A stretch of DNA of 64,000 nucleotides from contig NZ_OANT01000005.1 of assembly GCF_900096995.1 (NCBI RefSeq), forward strand, positions 124,001 to 188,000, given 5' to 3'. Positions 29,611-38,965 of this stretch are shown piece after piece. The stretch's first letter is position 1. The number at the start of each line of letters is the position of its first letter. The DNA is from Acinetobacter puyangensis. Lineage in GTDB: Bacteria > Pseudomonadota > Gammaproteobacteria > Pseudomonadales > Moraxellaceae. Made by a program: the position numbers and the translations under genes. The notes beneath the pieces are model-generated. The model did not search any database, had not been told where the DNA came from, and worked only from the letters and a program-made list of their open reading frames with translations.

Positions 29611-30120
29611 ATGATGGATATGCAACAAAAACATATCTGGTTTTCTCAAATTTATCAGTCACATCATAGTACTTTGCTCAGATGGTTTAACAGTAAACTG
29701 AATCATCAGCAACAAGCTGAAGATTTAAGTCATGAAGTGTTTTATCGAATTTTAAAAAGTGAATACCAACAAGACATCAAAGAACCCAAAGCCTGGTTAC
29801 TTGGGATTGCCAAGCATATCGTCATTGATCACTGGCGCAAACAACATATTGAGCGCTTATATTTAGATGCTTTACGTTATATTCCAGAAGATTATCACCC
29901 CTCGGCCGAGCATGAAGCCTGTATTCGAGAAAGTATTTATCAGGTACATTGTATTTTGGAACAACTGCCAGCCCGTGTTGCGCAAACCTTTTTACTCGCC
30001 CAACTCGATGGTTTAAACTACGTGCAAATTGCTGAACAACTCAATATTTCTGAAACCACAGTAAAACGCGATATGAAACAAGCATTTTTGGCATGTATGC
30101 AAATAGACCCATATGACTAA
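29611..30120 (+). CDS. FecI-like ECF RNA polymerase sigma factor (module 3)
   Basis: 169 aa. Start chosen at the first of clustered ATGs (29611, 29614, 29620). Region 2 contains QQAEDLSHEVFYRILKSE. Region 4 contains LLAQLDGLNYVQIAEQLN and a recognition helix ISETTVKRDM. Divergent from the DUF3649-mdtC run across a Fur core. Nine bases to fecR. It would activate the receptor at 31808 and possibly the divergent operon. Confidence 0.88.
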   Translation: MMDMQQKHIWFSQIYQSHHSTLLRWFNSKLNHQQQAEDLSHEVFYRILKSEYQQDIKEPKAWLLGIAKHIVIDHWRKQHIERLYLDALRYIPEDYHPSAEHEACIRESIYQVHCILEQLPARVAQTFLLAQLDGLNYVQIAEQLNISETTVKRDMKQAFLACMQIDPYD

Positions 30121-30129
30121 TCACGCTCA

Positions 30130-31098
30130 ATGACAACAAAACAATCGATTGATCCCGATATCCTTGAAAAAGCTGCCGACTGGCTGGTACTACTCCATTC
30201 TGGAGAAATGACTGAGCAACAACAGTTGGACTTTCAACAATGGCAGCAACAACATCCTGACCACCAGCTTGCGATTGAGCGAGCAATGCGTTTTAATCAA
30301 AATTTTGCAGCATTGCCTGATCATTTAGATGCGAAACAACTCTTACAGTCCAAAGCATCATTACAGCAATCTATGGTCAAAAAATTTATCTGGATATTAT
30401 CCCCTGTCGTGACCGCATGGTTGGCCTATCAATATTTACCATGGCAACTCTGGCAGGCTGACCTTTCCAGTAAAACTGGTGAAATTAGATCCATTACCCT
30501 AGAAGATGGATCTACACTTACACTGGCCAGCAATAGCCATGTCAATCTTGAGTTTGATCAACATACGCGTAAACTAGAATTGGTAGAAGGCGAAATTTAT
30601 ATTCAAACTGCACCTCAACCTGCTCAATCCTATCGTCCCTTTATTGTGCATACCATAAACGGAACAATTCAGGCACTGGGCACTCAGTTTAATGTACGAC
30701 AGGATGACAAAAATACCAATACTCTGGTCGATGTTTACCAACATGCCGTTGCAATTCAACCTACTAAACAAGTCAATAAGACCATTCTTCAACAAGGAGA
30801 AATGGCACAATTTGATCGAAACGATATTCAAGGCGTTGAAAAGTTACAACAAATACAACCCTACTGGACACAACATTTACTGGTGGTTGAAAATCAATCC
30901 TTAGATCAAGTATTGGCAGAAATTTATCGTTATCAAAAAGGTCAATATTTTATAGAGAACACCGCAAAAAACATTAAAGTATCGGGAGTATTCTCCTTAA
31001 AAAATCCAAAACAAAGTATTGAGACACTGGCACAAACCTATGATTTAAAATTAAATTATTATAGTGAATATGTGCTATATATAAAAAAAGAACAGTAA
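30130..31098 (+). CDS. FecR-family anti-sigma / sigma-activator protein (module 3)
   Basis: 322 aa. N-terminal DUF4880-like region (EKAADWLVLLHSGEMTEQQQ), one membrane helix near residues 82-100, then the FecR core with LEDGSTLTLASNSHVNLEFD and RPFIVHTINGTIQALGTQFN, and an STN-like C-terminus (VSGVFSLKNPKQSIETLAQ). Follows fecI by nine bases. Its likely receptor starts about 700 bases downstream, beyond a decayed toxin-antitoxin remnant. Confidence 0.87.
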   Translation: MTTKQSIDPDILEKAADWLVLLHSGEMTEQQQLDFQQWQQQHPDHQLAIERAMRFNQNFAALPDHLDAKQLLQSKASLQQSMVKKFIWILSPVVTAWLAYQYLPWQLWQADLSSKTGEIRSITLEDGSTLTLASNSHVNLEFDQHTRKLELVEGEIYIQTAPQPAQSYRPFIVHTINGTIQALGTQFNVRQDDKNTNTLVDVYQHAVAIQPTKQVNKTILQQGEMAQFDRNDIQGVEKLQQIQPYWTQHLLVVENQSLDQVLAEIYRYQKGQYFIENTAKNIKVSGVFSLKNPKQSIETLAQTYDLKLNYYSEYVLYIKKEQ

Positions 31099-31139
31099 TT
31101 GTCCTATAAAGCATCGGAAGTAAAAATTTAATGAAATAT

Positions 31140-31307
31140 TTAGGGTTTTAAAAGTTTCAAACCGCCCGGTATATAAGATTCTATTGCTTGGTCTACTGAT
31201 AAAAACCATAAATCTTTTTGTGGAATACATTGCCATATCAATAAACGATCAAATAGATCTCGATGTTTTATAGGTAATAAATAAAAAGATGAAAAACTCT
31301 TTAACAG
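31140..31307 (-). pseudogene. Truncated PIN-domain (VapC-like) toxin remnant
   Basis: Read on the minus strand in a different frame from the antitoxin-like gene, this stretch encodes LLPIKHRDLFDRLLIWQC and ends near YIPGGLKLLKP then stop at 31140. HRDLFDRLLI matches the (H)xDPFDRLLIAQA motif of VapC-type PIN ribonucleases. The N-terminal half with the first catalytic acids is missing; a stop codon (taa) in this frame lies just upstream of residue L1. Probably the surviving C-terminal third of a toxin gene once paired with the antitoxin-like gene immediately upstream on the same strand. Confidence 0.6.
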
Positions 31308-31539
31308 TTAGCATAAGTGGATTTAAAAAACTGTTTTTAATTTCCTGATGAAATTCATCTGGCGTTATGCCGATTAATCCAACTTTCCAAGGGCGAGCAA
31401 CTGAATTATCTTGTTGTGTTGCTAGCGATCGTTGTTCTAAAAACTGGACAAAAGCCAAAGCTTGTTTGGCCTCTTCTTCTGAAAGATGTAAACTATGCTG
31501 ATACATTAATTCCGCAACACCCATTTTACACCCCAACAT
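31249..31539 (-). CDS. Antitoxin-like protein (DUF2281/VapB-like N-terminus), C-terminus altered
   Basis: 96 aa. The N-terminal segment AELMYQHSLHLSEEEAKQAL then FVQFLEQR looks like small antitoxins with an HxxxLxxEEAxQAL-like helix. The middle (PWKVGLIGITPDEFHQEI) is soluble. The last 25-30 residues (FFIFLFITYKTSRSI) are unlike an antitoxin tail and overlap, in another frame, the remains of a PIN toxin gene, which suggests a deletion fused the two genes. Lies between fecR module 3 and its receptor, on the opposite strand. Function now doubtful. Confidence 0.55.
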   Translation of the reverse strand: MLGCKMGVAELMYQHSLHLSEEEAKQALAFVQFLEQRSLATQQDNSVARPWKVGLIGITPDEFHQEIKNSFLNPLMLTVKEFFIFLFITYKTSRSI

Positions 31540-31807
31540 ATTCTAGTGATAATTGATAACTTATACTATTCTAAACATGCAAATCAAACCTCACATTTAA
31601 TTATCAATCATCATGCCCTTTTTCAAAAGCGACAATTCATGATAACTATTAAGCAATATACAACCCCAATATAAAAATAAATTCGACTATAAAACAATGA
31701 ATTACATCTTAAAATTAAAATATTTTAATTTTTTCCAAAAAAACATGACACTTTTTTTTATCTGGTACGACTTATTAGATGAAACAATTCTTATTTAGGT
31801 TTTATTT

Positions 31808-34279
31808 ATGGAACAGCGTATTATCAAAACACGTCTACAGCTTGCCATACAAGCGATTCTACTTGGTGCGCCACTGATTTCAGCAATGAGCATTAGTCCT
31901 GCTGCATATGCCAACTCCTCTCAACAGTACAATATTACCGCCAACTCATTGGCAAACGTATTACAACAATTTGCAATTCAGTCAAAACTCACACTAGCCT
32001 ATGAACCGCAAAGCCTAACAGAACAACAAAGCGCTGGTTTAAACGGCAGTTATACTATTGAACAAGGATTACAAAATATCTTAACACCACATGGTTTGCA
32101 GGCGGTCAGACTTAATAATGGTGGGTTTAGCATTCAAAAAATTAAAAATAACCAAACTCATTCAAATACAACAGAAATTGTTCAATTAAATCCAATTACA
32201 GTAACGGCTACACCCTCAAGTCGTGTACAACAAAATAATGGCAATGTACAACAATTACCTTTGATTACAGTTACAGCCGAACAAGATGGCAAGGCCGATG
32301 ATGGTTATCTATCTAAAAATATTACAGGTGTTGGGAGTTGGGGCGAACGAAGTTTACAGGATACACCGTATCAAATCAGTGTTATTTCACAGGATTTAAT
32401 CGAAAATACCGCCAGTGGTATTGACCAGATTTTTAAAATGAATCCTATTGTACAAGTGACGAGAAGTTCAACCTCTTCTTTTTCTTTTAATACACCGGAA
32501 ATAAATATTCGTGGATTAGGTGCCTCAGGTAATCATATCTTAGATGGTATTCCTTTTTCCTGGGTTCAAGGTGTAATGTCAGAAGATGTAGAACGGATTG
32601 AAATCTTAAATGGATTATCTGGATTTTTATATGGTGTAGGTTATGTAGGGGGTGCAGTCAATTATGTCAGTAAAAAGCCAACACAGCAAAGATTGGCTAA
32701 CCTTAGCCTAGGAAGTACTGGAAATCAGGCCTTTTATGGTCATCTTGATTTAGGCGGTAAACTCGATCAAAACGGTGATTTAAGTTATCGATTGAATGTA
32801 TTTAAACAAGATGGGGAAACATCTATAAAAGATCAAAATCTTGATAAAGAATTAATTAGTGGTGCTTTAGACTGGCAAGTAAATAATGATTTTCTAGTAT
32901 CATTAAACGCATCGCATAAGAAAATTAAGGTTGATAAATTAGCGAGTTACTTTAGTAGCAATGCTTCAATTGATAAACTCAATCTAAAACAGGGCTATGC
33001 ACCAAATTGGACATTTTCAGATAGTACACAGGATCGATTAGGATTTAATACCACATGGCAAATCAATAATTATGCAAAACTAAGAACTGGTTATATTTAT
33101 TTAGAAAATGAAAATGATATGTCTATGCCATTCGTATATGATAATTACGATGGTACGTATAGTTTTAACTATTATAGAAGCTGGCCTAGCAAAGAAAAAG
33201 ATCACGGTGCTTATATTTATACGGATTTAAATTTTAATACCTTCGGTGTAGAACATAATTTAACTATAGGTGGATCAAAAACCAGATTTAAACAATATGG
33301 TATTGATGGCGGTTGGGAATGGATAAATTTAGGTAGCTTTACTTTGGATCAATTAAATTCAGTATCTGAACCGGTATATTTAGGCAATACAAATAATCAA
33401 ACCTATTATTCCGGTAGTGGGCAAAAAACAAATATTACGATAGGTGATGATATTAAATTTAACGAAAAGTGGAGTACTCTCATTGGTCTGAATTATGCGA
33501 AAGTTGATAAAGACAATTACAGTATAGAAGGAAAAAGAACTGATGGTTATGGTGGAGAAAAAGTAACACCCAATATTTCTTTACTTTTTAAGCCATTTGA
33601 AGATTTAACCACATATGTCACTTATATGGAATCTTTAGAAGATGGTGTAGATGTTGGGGAAACCTATGCAAATTCAGAAACCATCTTTGATCCTTATGTC
33701 AGTAAACAATATGAAATAGGTGCAAAATATGCCATTTCACCGAATTTTCTATTAAGTTCAGCTTTGTTTAGAATCGAAAAAGCAAATCAATATGAAGATA
33801 CCAGTACAATAATCACCGAAGGAAAACCAACTTTAACACAAGATGGTAAGGTTATTTATCAAGGTGTTGAACTTACTTTAACGGGGAAAGTAACAAATAA
33901 TTTAACGCTCGTTGGTGGAGGTACTTTTCTAGATTTAAAAACTGATAAAGCAAATGAAAATGAAGGGAAAAAACCAACCGATACAGCCTCAAAAATGGCA
34001 AAACTGTATGCAGAATATGCAATCCCTGCAATTGAAGGATTAACATTGACAGGTGGTGCATACTATACCGGAAAGGCATATAGAGATGGAGCAAATACAG
34101 ATATTATTCCTGCTTATAGTGTATTTGATGCAGGCGTGCGATATGCAACTAAAATTGCACAATATCCAACGACATTTATTCTAAATGCAACCAATATCAC
34201 AGACAAAAAATATTGGAGGAGTTCGACGTCTTTTGGAGAACCCCGAAATATTGCTTTTGCTGTAAAGACACAGTTTTAG
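31808..34279 (+). CDS. TonB-dependent siderophore receptor with STN domain (module 3)
   Basis: 823 aa. Signal peptide to about residue 35 (SPAAYANS), STN domain (about 38-112; NSLANVLQQFAIQSKLTLAY), two identical TonB-box-like ITVTA stretches at 130-134 and 153-157 separated by an Asn/Gln-rich linker, a plug with LQDTPYQISVISQDLIEN and INIRGLGASGNHILDGIP, and a barrel ending in VKTQF. Fits the TonB-siderophore receptor family; ligand unknown. Same orientation as fecI-fecR module 3, but separated by 700 bases holding an antisense toxin-antitoxin remnant. No strong Fur site is seen directly upstream. Confidence 0.87.
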   Translation: MEQRIIKTRLQLAIQAILLGAPLISAMSISPAAYANSSQQYNITANSLANVLQQFAIQSKLTLAYEPQSLTEQQSAGLNGSYTIEQGLQNILTPHGLQAVRLNNGGFSIQKIKNNQTHSNTTEIVQLNPITVTATPSSRVQQNNGNVQQLPLITVTAEQDGKADDGYLSKNITGVGSWGERSLQDTPYQISVISQDLIENTASGIDQIFKMNPIVQVTRSSTSSFSFNTPEINIRGLGASGNHILDGIPFSWVQGVMSEDVERIEILNGLSGFLYGVGYVGGAVNYVSKKPTQQRLANLSLGSTGNQAFYGHLDLGGKLDQNGDLSYRLNVFKQDGETSIKDQNLDKELISGALDWQVNNDFLVSLNASHKKIKVDKLASYFSSNASIDKLNLKQGYAPNWTFSDSTQDRLGFNTTWQINNYAKLRTGYIYLENENDMSMPFVYDNYDGTYSFNYYRSWPSKEKDHGAYIYTDLNFNTFGVEHNLTIGGSKTRFKQYGIDGGWEWINLGSFTLDQLNSVSEPVYLGNTNNQTYYSGSGQKTNITIGDDIKFNEKWSTLIGLNYAKVDKDNYSIEGKRTDGYGGEKVTPNISLLFKPFEDLTTYVTYMESLEDGVDVGETYANSETIFDPYVSKQYEIGAKYAISPNFLLSSALFRIEKANQYEDTSTIITEGKPTLTQDGKVIYQGVELTLTGKVTNNLTLVGGGTFLDLKTDKANENEGKKPTDTASKMAKLYAEYAIPAIEGLTLTGGAYYTGKAYRDGANTDIIPAYSVFDAGVRYATKIAQYPTTFILNATNITDKKYWRSSTSFGEPRNIAFAVKTQF

Positions 34280-34289
34280 GTTTTAAAAG

Positions 34290-34437
34290 AAAATATCCCT
34301 AAATTCCTCTTTAAAAAAGAGGGACTTTCCTAAAAAATCAATACCTTATACAATACCTTGCGCAGTACACTGCTCATCTCCCCTTTTTCAAATGGGTGAG
34401 CAGCATTGCTGCGCAAGGAGAGGATTTTTAGATTTAA
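34290..34437. repeat. Palindromic intergenic repeat, large imperfect hairpin
   Basis: After receptor 3 comes a small hairpin CCTCTTT-AAA-AAAGAGG (34306-34322), then a 63-base structure: arms CCTTGCGCAG (34356-34365) and CTGCGCAAGG (34409-34418), and inner arms TGCTCA/TGAGCA (34371-34376, 34397-34402). The outermost edges (AAATATCCCTAAATTCCTC and GAGGATTTTTAGATTT) are themselves partly complementary. Looks like a dispersed palindromic element of the REP/MITE kind, perhaps doubling as a terminator. No gene inside. Confidence 0.55.
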
Positions 34438-34593
34438 AAGCTATTTTTTTCAATAACCTAAAAATAATTACATAAATTTACACTAAATAATGAGCTTTTT
34501 TTCAATCTCAATCGTCTTAGTATATAGAAACGATAAGTTTACTTGCAGTATTTTATAATGCCTTAACGCTTTAAACCGCATTATAATAATAAC

Positions 34594-34648
34594 GCTGTGT
34601 CATATGGCCTTTGGGTCATATATTCATGCCACGCCCCGTGGCTTTTTT
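34594..34648 (+). ncRNA. Candidate small RNA ending in an intrinsic terminator
   Basis: Two adjacent hairpins (ATATGGCC/GGTCATAT at 34602-34621, and GCCACG/CGTGGC at 34628-34642) end in six Ts (34643-34648). TATAAT at 34582-34587 is placed for initiation near 34594; no good -35 is seen. It is over 300 bases from the preceding receptor stop, so it may be an independent short RNA or just a distal terminator. Confidence 0.35.
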
Positions 34649-34662
34649 AATGTGTATTACAA

Positions 34663-35430
34663 TTACACGCCACGCCAGTCCACTCTCGCATTACGTTCGG
34701 TTTCATAAACACGTTGGACATATTGTCCTAAAGGCAATGCCAATAATGCTTGCTGCGATAATAAGACATCCTCAGAGAGCTTGTCAGAATTAACCATTTC
34801 CCATGGTGTGCCTGTAATCATCAATAAAGGTGCCAGCATGCTACATACCGCAATATCGGCAAGTGTCAATCTTTCTCCCACCATATAACGCCCACTATTT
34901 TCAACCAGCGTCTGATTCAGATCGGCAATCAATTGATCCAGCCGTATTTTAGACTCTTGCACAGAGGTCTCATTGATATTGTGAAATTTTTTAATCGCCA
35001 TTTTCATCGCAGGGATAGAAACTTTTTCAAAATCACGCATCATGCCCTTTTCGCCAATGATGATATCCAAGGCAAATTTATTATCGTTTTGCAGAATATA
35101 ATGAAACAACCAGCGACGTACATGTATACCAAGTTCTTGCGTCAGACTGTCGATGGCCAGAATACTTTCGCGTAATTCTGGTTCTTTACGAATCAATGTG
35201 AGTTCCGGATATTTGTTATCCAGATACAATGCGATTTGGCTTGAATCGGCAATCCATGTCTGCTCATCTTTAAGTACCGGTAATTTATATTGCCCTGTAC
35301 GGTAGTGAATCATAATACGATGTAATCCCGGTGCCAGATTTTGCGCAATGTAATCAAGTTCCTTATGATCAAGTAGCCAGCGTGCCTTTTCACAAAAAAG
35401 AGAAAGTGGGAACTGATATAAAATGCGCAT
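34663..35430 (-). CDS. Glutathione S-transferase family protein
   Basis: 255 aa, cytosolic. The N-terminal thioredoxin-like domain (about 1-75) starts MRILYQFPLSLFCEKARWLL, with the Ser/Cys region where the glutathione-activating residue sits, the cis-Pro in KLPVLKDEQTWIADSS, and an SQIALYLD helix. The C-terminal helical domain has the N-capping box motif GERLTLADIAVCSM. Closest general type is the plant-like/GST-N3 family; substrate unknown. Stands alone, convergent with the candidate sRNA and divergent from ychF. Confidence 0.82.
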   Translation of the reverse strand: MRILYQFPLSLFCEKARWLLDHKELDYIAQNLAPGLHRIMIHYRTGQYKLPVLKDEQTWIADSSQIALYLDNKYPELTLIRKEPELRESILAIDSLTQELGIHVRRWLFHYILQNDNKFALDIIIGEKGMMRDFEKVSIPAMKMAIKKFHNINETSVQESKIRLDQLIADLNQTLVENSGRYMVGERLTLADIAVCSMLAPLLMITGTPWEMVNSDKLSEDVLLSQQALLALPLGQYVQRVYETERNARVDWRGV

Positions 35431-35668
35431 TGTTTCTCCATAGATAGAATTATTATTAGATCAATTGGTTGAATATACTAATGGTTTTTTCATGTCATCG
35501 TAATGACTTTTTTTGTTCATTTTCACTTAATTCTTTATACTCTTGTAAGAAAGCGCAGAAAAAACAGTCAGTATCAAGCAGGATTGCTTTGGATTTAAAC
35601 CTGACTTTATTTAACTTTTAAGGTAAGATTGGCAGCATTTCAACACAACGCTTATTATAGGTTTTTTC

Positions 35669-36760
35669 ATGGGTTTTAACTGTGGAATTGTTGGTTTACC
35701 AAACGTGGGTAAATCTACTTTATTTAATGCATTAACAAAAGCTGCTATTGCGGCGGAAAACTTTCCATTTTGTACAATTGAACCCAATACCGGAATTGTA
35801 CCCGTTCCAGATTCACGCCTTGATAAATTAGCAGAAATTGTTAAACCGCAGCGTATTTTACCAACCACCATGGAATTTGTGGATATTGCAGGTTTGGTTG
35901 CTGGCGCATCAAAAGGTGAAGGATTAGGCAACCAGTTTTTGGCAAATATCCGTGAGACCGATGCGATTGCTCATGTTGTACGTTGTTTCGAAGATGAAAA
36001 TGTTATTCATGTAAATGGAAAAATTGATCCTTTAGATGACATCGCAACCATTAATACCGAACTTGCGCTATCAGATATGGAAACTGTCAGTAAAGCAGTG
36101 ACACGTTTGACCAAAGTAGCCAAAGGTGGCGATAAAGAAGCTGTAGCCACCAAAGCCGTATTGGAAAAATTACTACCTTTCCTTGATGAGGGTCGCCCAG
36201 CCCGCGCTGTTGACCTTTCCGATGATGAAAGAAAATTGATTCGTGGTTTCGGTTTACTCACTTTAAAGCCAACCATGTACATCGCCAATGTGGCAGAAGA
36301 TGGCTTTGAAAATAATCCGCATCTGGAAGCAGTAAAACAGCTTGCAATTAGTGAAAATGCTGTGGTTGTCCCCTTATGCAATCAAATCGAAGCAGAAATC
36401 TCTTTATTAGAAGAAGATGAACGAGCTGAATTTCTGGAAGCCATGGGCATGCAGGAACCTGGGCTCAATCTGGTGATTCGTGCAGGTTATGCATTACTCG
36501 GTTTGCAGACTTACTTTACTGCGGGTGTGCAGGAAGTTCGTGCATGGACGGTTAAAGTTGGCGCTACTGCACCACAGGCTGCGGGTGTGATTCATACCGA
36601 TTTTGAAAAAGGCTTTATCCGTGCCGAAGTGATTGCCTATCAGGACTTTATCCAGTTCAATGGTGAAAATGGTGCCAAAGAAGCAGGTAAATGGCGACTG
36701 GAAGGCAAAACCTATATCGTTCAAGACGGTGATGTCATGCATTTCCGTTTTAACGTATAA
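35669..36760 (+). CDS. ychF: Redox-regulated ATPase YchF (Obg-family)
   Basis: 363 aa, full family length. The P-loop is [15 protein letters not shown] near residue 8, then the ATP-specific loop region, the DXXG motif in [20 protein letters not shown], a coiled-coil insertion (about 130-200) and the C-terminal TGS domain with the sequence [21 protein letters not shown]. YchF binds ribosomes and prefers ATP over GTP, and has been linked to oxidative-stress control. Single gene; a terminator hairpin follows 11 bases after the stop. Confidence 0.96.
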   Translation: MGFNCGIVGLPNVGKSTLFNALTKAAIAAENFPFCTIEPNTGIVPVPDSRLDKLAEIVKPQRILPTTMEFVDIAGLVAGASKGEGLGNQFLANIRETDAIAHVVRCFEDENVIHVNGKIDPLDDIATINTELALSDMETVSKAVTRLTKVAKGGDKEAVATKAVLEKLLPFLDEGRPARAVDLSDDERKLIRGFGLLTLKPTMYIANVAEDGFENNPHLEAVKQLAISENAVVVPLCNQIEAEISLLEEDERAEFLEAMGMQEPGLNLVIRAGYALLGLQTYFTAGVQEVRAWTVKVGATAPQAAGVIHTDFEKGFIRAEVIAYQDFIQFNGENGAKEAGKWRLEGKTYIVQDGDVMHFRFNV

Positions 36761-36770
36761 ATCAAATCAC

Positions 36771-36801
36771 GGTGCTTTGGCTATTACAGAGTTAAAGCAC
36801 C
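36771..36801 (+). terminator. Intrinsic terminator of ychF
   Basis: GGTGCTTT (36771-36778) pairs with AAAGCACC (36794-36801) and is followed by TTTT. Eleven bases after the ychF stop. Confidence 0.75.
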
Positions 36802-36998
36802 TTTTAATTTAATGATTATGGCTGTTGATCAACATCATTAAAAATCATATTTAGCAAAAATTATAAACTTTTATTTATTATCAATTTAGTTTCATTTCCT
36901 TATTCCCTGCCAAAAATCTGTATTCTTTTCAATTTGTTGTATCTATAATATGCAGCGAAGTTGCTAGACGACTTCATAGATGCCATAGAGGATTTAAA

Positions 36999-37337
36999 AT
37001 GAACAAATTACTTATTGCTTTAGGTTTGGCTACAACAGTTGCATTCGTTGGATGTGCTAAAAAAGAAGAAGCGCCTGCTGCGCCAGCAGAACAAACTGAA
37101 GAAGCTGTGCCTGCGGCTGAAGCAACTGCTGCCGATGCTGCAACTGCCGCTGCTGATGCTGCTGCAACCGCCGCTGATGCAACTGCCAATGCTGCAACCG
37201 ATGTTGCCAATGCAACCACAGATGCTGCTAAAGACGCTGCTGCCGCAACAACAGAAGTTGCTGCTGACGCTGCAAATGCTGCCGCTGATGCTGCAAATAA
37301 AGCTGCTGATGCAACTAAAGATGCTGCTGCACACTAA
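36999..37337 (+). CDS. Alanine-rich low-complexity lipoprotein
   Basis: 112 aa. Signal peptide with lipobox AFVGC; the mature protein begins at Cys19 with KKEEAPAAPAEQ. The rest is almost entirely Ala with spaced Asp, Thr, Asn and Lys (AADAA/ATDAAK-type 11-residue periods), predicted as one long amphipathic helix like apolipoprotein or LEA-type repeats. Probably an abundant outer-membrane-anchored or periplasmic helix; function unknown. Own promoter region upstream and a strong terminator after it. The antisense frames are long but Cys/Ser-rich shadows. Confidence 0.8.
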   Translation: MNKLLIALGLATTVAFVGCAKKEEAPAAPAEQTEEAVPAAEATAADAATAAADAAATAADATANAATDVANATTDAAKDAAAATTEVAADAANAAADAANKAADATKDAAAH

Positions 37338-37361
37338 TTTTTAAGTGAAAAAATAACCAAA

Positions 37362-37396
37362 AAAGAAAGCCATGCACTCATTGCATGGCTTTCTTT
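37362..37396. terminator. Bidirectional terminator between the lipoprotein gene and fumC
   Basis: Perfect 15-base arms (AAAGAAAGCCATGCA and its complement) with a 5-base loop, A/T-rich outside on both sides. Serves the convergent plus-strand lipoprotein and minus-strand fumC. Confidence 0.85.
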
Positions 37397-37416
37397 ATTA
37401 CTGCAAATAAAAACAT

Positions 37417-38808
37417 TTATTGATTCGGGAAAACCATTTTTGCTGGTTGTACCACTTCGTCAAACTGCTCGGCAGTGACTAGACCCAGCTCAACAGCAAC
37501 CTGTTTTAAGGATTTATTTTCTTTATATGCTGTTTTTGCAACTTTAGCAGCATTCTCATAGCCAATCACAGGATTTAAGGCTGTCACCAGCATCAATGAA
37601 TTATGCAGAAAATGATCAATTTTTTCGCGATTTGGTTCAATACCCACGGCGCAATGATCGTTAAAGCTATTCGTCGCATCACCCAGCAATTGAATCGATT
37701 GCAACAAATTAAATGCAATCACGGGCATAAACACATTTAGCTCGAAATTCCCTGATGCGCCGGCAATATTAATGGTGGTGTCATTACCCAGCACTTGTGC
37801 AACCACCATGGTCAGGGCTTCACTTTGGGTTGGATTAACTTTACCCGGCATGATGCTTGAACCCGGTTCATTTTCGGGAATACGCAACTCACCCAAACCA
37901 CAACGTGGACCACTGGCCAACCAGCGCACATCATTGGCGATTTTATTTAAACTTGCCGCAATGGTTTTTAATGCACCGGAAGCAAATACCGCAGCATCGC
38001 GCCCAGCCAAAGCTTCAAATTTATTCGGTGCGGTAATAAATGGCAATCCGGTTAATTCAGCCAATTTTTCTGCGGCTTTCTCTGCATATTGCGGATGTGC
38101 ATTTAACCCCGTACCCACTGCTGTACCGCCTAAAGGTAACTCGTACAAACCACGCAGTGCATAATCCAGACGTTTTAAGCCATGTTCAAGCTGACTAACG
38201 TAGCCACTAAACTCCTGGCCCAAAGTTAGTGGTGTGGCATCCTGTAAATGGGTACGACCAATTTTGACAATATCTTTAAATTCTTCGGATTTCTCTGCCA
38301 ATGTATTTTTTAGTCGAGTAATTGCAGGAATCAATAATTCGTTGATCTGAATGGCAGCCGCAACATGAATCGCTGTTGGAAAAGAATCATTGGTAGATTG
38401 TGCACGGTTGACATGGTCATTCGGATGCACTGGTTTTTGTGCACCAAGGGGTTGTCCTAATTTTTGATTGGCAACATTGGCAATCACCTCATTACAGTTC
38501 ATGTTACTTTGCGTACCAGAACCAGTTTGCCAAACGACAAGCGGAAACTGGCTGTCCCATCGTCCTGCAATCACTTCATCCGCCGCAGTCACAATTGAAT
38601 CGGCAATCTCCTGAGGGATCTGATTTAAAGATGCATTGGTAATGGCAGCAGATTTTTTCACTAAACCCATTGCTCGAATCATGGCACGCGGCAAGCGTTC
38701 TTGACCAATTCTAAAGTTTTGTAAACTACGTTGAGTTTGTGCTCCCCATAGTGCTTCACTTGGTACTTCGACATCACCCATGGTGTCATGTTCAATACGT
38801 GTTGACAT
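37417..38808 (-). CDS. fumC: Fumarate hydratase class II
   Basis: 463 aa from the ATG at 38808, which has GGAGAGGA upstream; an earlier in-frame start at 38862 adds 18 unlikely residues. Iron-independent homotetrameric fumarase interconverting fumarate and malate in the TCA cycle. Seen are the [32 protein letters not shown] and signature [13 protein letters not shown] motifs, the last with the catalytic Ser loop. An oxygen- and iron-insensitive fumarase is common in iron-limited bacteria. Ends at the bidirectional terminator shared with the lipoprotein gene. Confidence 0.96.
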   Translation of the reverse strand: MSTRIEHDTMGDVEVPSEALWGAQTQRSLQNFRIGQERLPRAMIRAMGLVKKSAAITNASLNQIPQEIADSIVTAADEVIAGRWDSQFPLVVWQTGSGTQSNMNCNEVIANVANQKLGQPLGAQKPVHPNDHVNRAQSTNDSFPTAIHVAAAIQINELLIPAITRLKNTLAEKSEEFKDIVKIGRTHLQDATPLTLGQEFSGYVSQLEHGLKRLDYALRGLYELPLGGTAVGTGLNAHPQYAEKAAEKLAELTGLPFITAPNKFEALAGRDAAVFASGALKTIAASLNKIANDVRWLASGPRCGLGELRIPENEPGSSIMPGKVNPTQSEALTMVVAQVLGNDTTINIAGASGNFELNVFMPVIAFNLLQSIQLLGDATNSFNDHCAVGIEPNREKIDHFLHNSLMLVTALNPVIGYENAAKVAKTAYKENKSLKQVAVELGLVTAEQFDEVVQPAKMVFPNQ

Positions 38809-38965
38809 TTCGTCCTCTCCATTGTCTTGGGTTATTTGGATTGGCTGGCAACATGTAGACACATGTTTGGCTGGCTATAAACAAATTGAATGTTCCCATT
38901 TAAATGGGGAAGCATTGATTTGCCTGCCTATGTTGGCAGAAACGTAAACAAAATGCGAGGGGGAA

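Noticed and set aside
37020..37344. Cys/Ser-rich and Leu/Gln-rich frames overlapping the Ala-rich lipoprotein
   Set aside because: Produced by the GCT/GCA alanine codons read in other frames; no start signals or family features.
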